Below are positions 63,317 through 64,000 of a stretch of 64,000 nucleotides of DNA, one piece after another. Within the stretch, counting starts at the first letter, position 1. Each line of letters begins with the position of its first letter. The notes below the pieces were generated by a model. It made no database searches, was not told where the DNA came from, and worked only from the letters and a program-made list of their open reading frames with translations. The DNA is taken from assembly GCA_016722655.1 (NCBI GenBank), contig JADKIR010000005.1, positions 310,001 through 374,000 of the forward strand, written 5' to 3'. The translations under genes and the position numbers were made by a program. The DNA is from Cytophagaceae bacterium. Its GTDB lineage: Bacteria; Bacteroidota; Bacteroidia; Cytophagales; Spirosomataceae.

Positions 63317-63343
63317 CAATAATTTGAAATTAAAAACAAAAAG

Positions 63344-63706
63344 ATGAACAGTAAGACAAAAAACATTACCGGCTGGGTTTTGGCCGGATTAGTAGCATTC
63401 GTATTTGTAGGAAGTGGCATATTGAAATTGATGGGTGGCACACCAGAAATGGTGAAAGGTCTGGGAGGTATTAATAACGTAACCCTGCTTGGAGGTTTGG
63501 AATTAATTATTGCAGCCCTGTTTCTATTTCCTCGCACAGGGGTGGTTGGGTCGCTATTGGCAATTGCCTACATGGGTGGAGCCATGGCGGTGCATTTAAC
63601 CACAGGTCAGTCATTGATCATGTTGGTGGTGATTCAAATCCTGATATGGATTACCAGCGTAGTCAGATTTCCGGAATTGGGTCAACAACTTTTTAACAGA
63701 GCGTAA
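63344..63706 (+). CDS. DoxX family membrane protein
   Basis: A 120-residue protein with four hydrophobic helices: NITGWVLAGLVAFVFVGSGILKLMGG, VTLLGGLELIIAALFLFPRTG, VGSLLAIAYMGGAMAVHL and LIMLVVIQILIWITSVVRF. GILKLMGGTPEMV matches the DoxX/DoxD N-terminal motif. It is a small redox- or stress-linked membrane protein; the exact role is unknown. It is divergent from an HxlR regulator. Confidence 0.87.
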   Translation: MNSKTKNITGWVLAGLVAFVFVGSGILKLMGGTPEMVKGLGGINNVTLLGGLELIIAALFLFPRTGVVGSLLAIAYMGGAMAVHLTTGQSLIMLVVIQILIWITSVVRFPELGQQLFNRA

Positions 63707-63734
63707 AAGTATTCTGGTCTGCACAACTTTTATA

Positions 63735-64000
63735 GGTTTTGTGCTAATGGGTTAAAGGGTTAATGCGGTAATGTGTTAATATGCTAATGGGGTAATGTGT
63801 TAATGTGCTAATGGGGTAATGGGGTAATGGGGTAATTTGTTAATGGGGTTTTATGGTGGGAAGAGGCAATAGCCAGTAGGTTCTCGACAGCTACGCTGGT
63901 AAGTTTCGCACTCTCGTGCTCACTTATGCTCGAACTGACATTGGGAATTTAAGGTGGAAAGAGGCAATAGCCAGTAGGTTCTCGACTACGCTCGAACTGA
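63735..64000. repeat. TAATGTG/GCTAATGGGG simple repeats and TTCTCGAC repeat at right edge
   Basis: From 63735 to about 63850 the sequence is a chain of GTTAATGTGCTAATGGGG-like words. From 63862 the word AGGCAATAGCCAGTAGG followed by TTCTCGAC recurs about 102 bp later at 63964, each followed by ACGCTxGA-type sequence. No gene is visible up to the edge. Confidence 0.7.

Overview
The window looks like the chromosome of a Bacteroidota bacterium, probably of the order Cytophagales. The reasons are the low GC content, the near absence of Shine-Dalgarno sequences, several promoters of the Bacteroidota TTTG-N19-21-TAnnTTTG type, a TonB-dependent receptor with a carboxypeptidase-like N-terminal domain, a C-terminal '3-coathanger stack'-like domain, DUF2147/DUF2202/SatD/DUF3307 proteins, and a tmRNA tag ending in YAMAA. 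I see no prophage, insertion sequence, CRISPR array or rRNA operon.

Layout. 0-5 kb: malate synthase (cut by the left edge), tmRNA and an M16 peptidase. 5-12 kb: minus-strand surface and carbohydrate genes (a three-LamG secreted protein, a GH92 mannosidase, a CapA-like protein). 12-18.5 kb: a PLD-like protein, then a satD-DUF3307-VF530 operon divergent from a UPF1-like helicase and a glycosyltransferase. The divergent promoter region carries eight TATCG half-sites spaced exactly 14 bp apart. 18.5-22.3 kb: two DinB proteins, DUF2147, PAP2, trpS and DUF2461; three of these genes are broken by single-base losses in homopolymers. 22.5-25.4 kb: a small membrane protein and a TonB-dependent receptor. 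25.5-31.5 kb: a compact minus-strand run (MBL nuclease, accA, HAD, site-2 protease, acyltransferase, MetZ-like). 31.5-36.5 kb: PBP4, an alpha-oxoamine synthase that may make sphingoid or sulfonolipid bases, a hydrolase, a UbiA-like membrane protein and a cytochrome b5-like protein. 36.5-44.7 kb: thiL, an NlpC/P60 protein, a ClC channel, a cytochrome c peroxidase-like lipoprotein, a secreted 'asparagine synthetase B-like' protein and an FtsX-type permease; then tRNA-Leu(CAA).

45.2-54.3 kb is the most distinctive metabolic region. A tight five-gene operon encodes an SDR reductase, a sodium:solute symporter, a CoA-transferase and two tandem KAS III-like proteins with altered catalytic residues. 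It is followed by a lipoprotein, an outer-membrane barrel and a lipoprotein alpha/beta-hydrolase. I read it as uptake and CoA-dependent conversion of an unidentified oxo- or hydroxy-acid, with a possibly heterodimeric condensing or cleaving enzyme.

54.4-64 kb: a TPR-like protein, an Hpt protein, a frameshifted acyltransferase, a Lys/Ala-rich histone H1-like protein, DUF2202, then an Lrp regulator with the two-step threonine degradation genes tdh and kbl, and a divergent HxlR/DoxX pair. The gaps from about 58.9 kb onward are packed with short intergenic repeats.

The best candidates for something undescribed are the phased operator array with the SatD/DUF3307 system it probably controls (SatD's N-terminus resembles a nucleotide-cyclase fold, by motif inference only) and the KAS III-pair operon. 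Four single-base homopolymer frameshifts, one in the essential gene trpS, suggest that this assembly carries residual indel errors.
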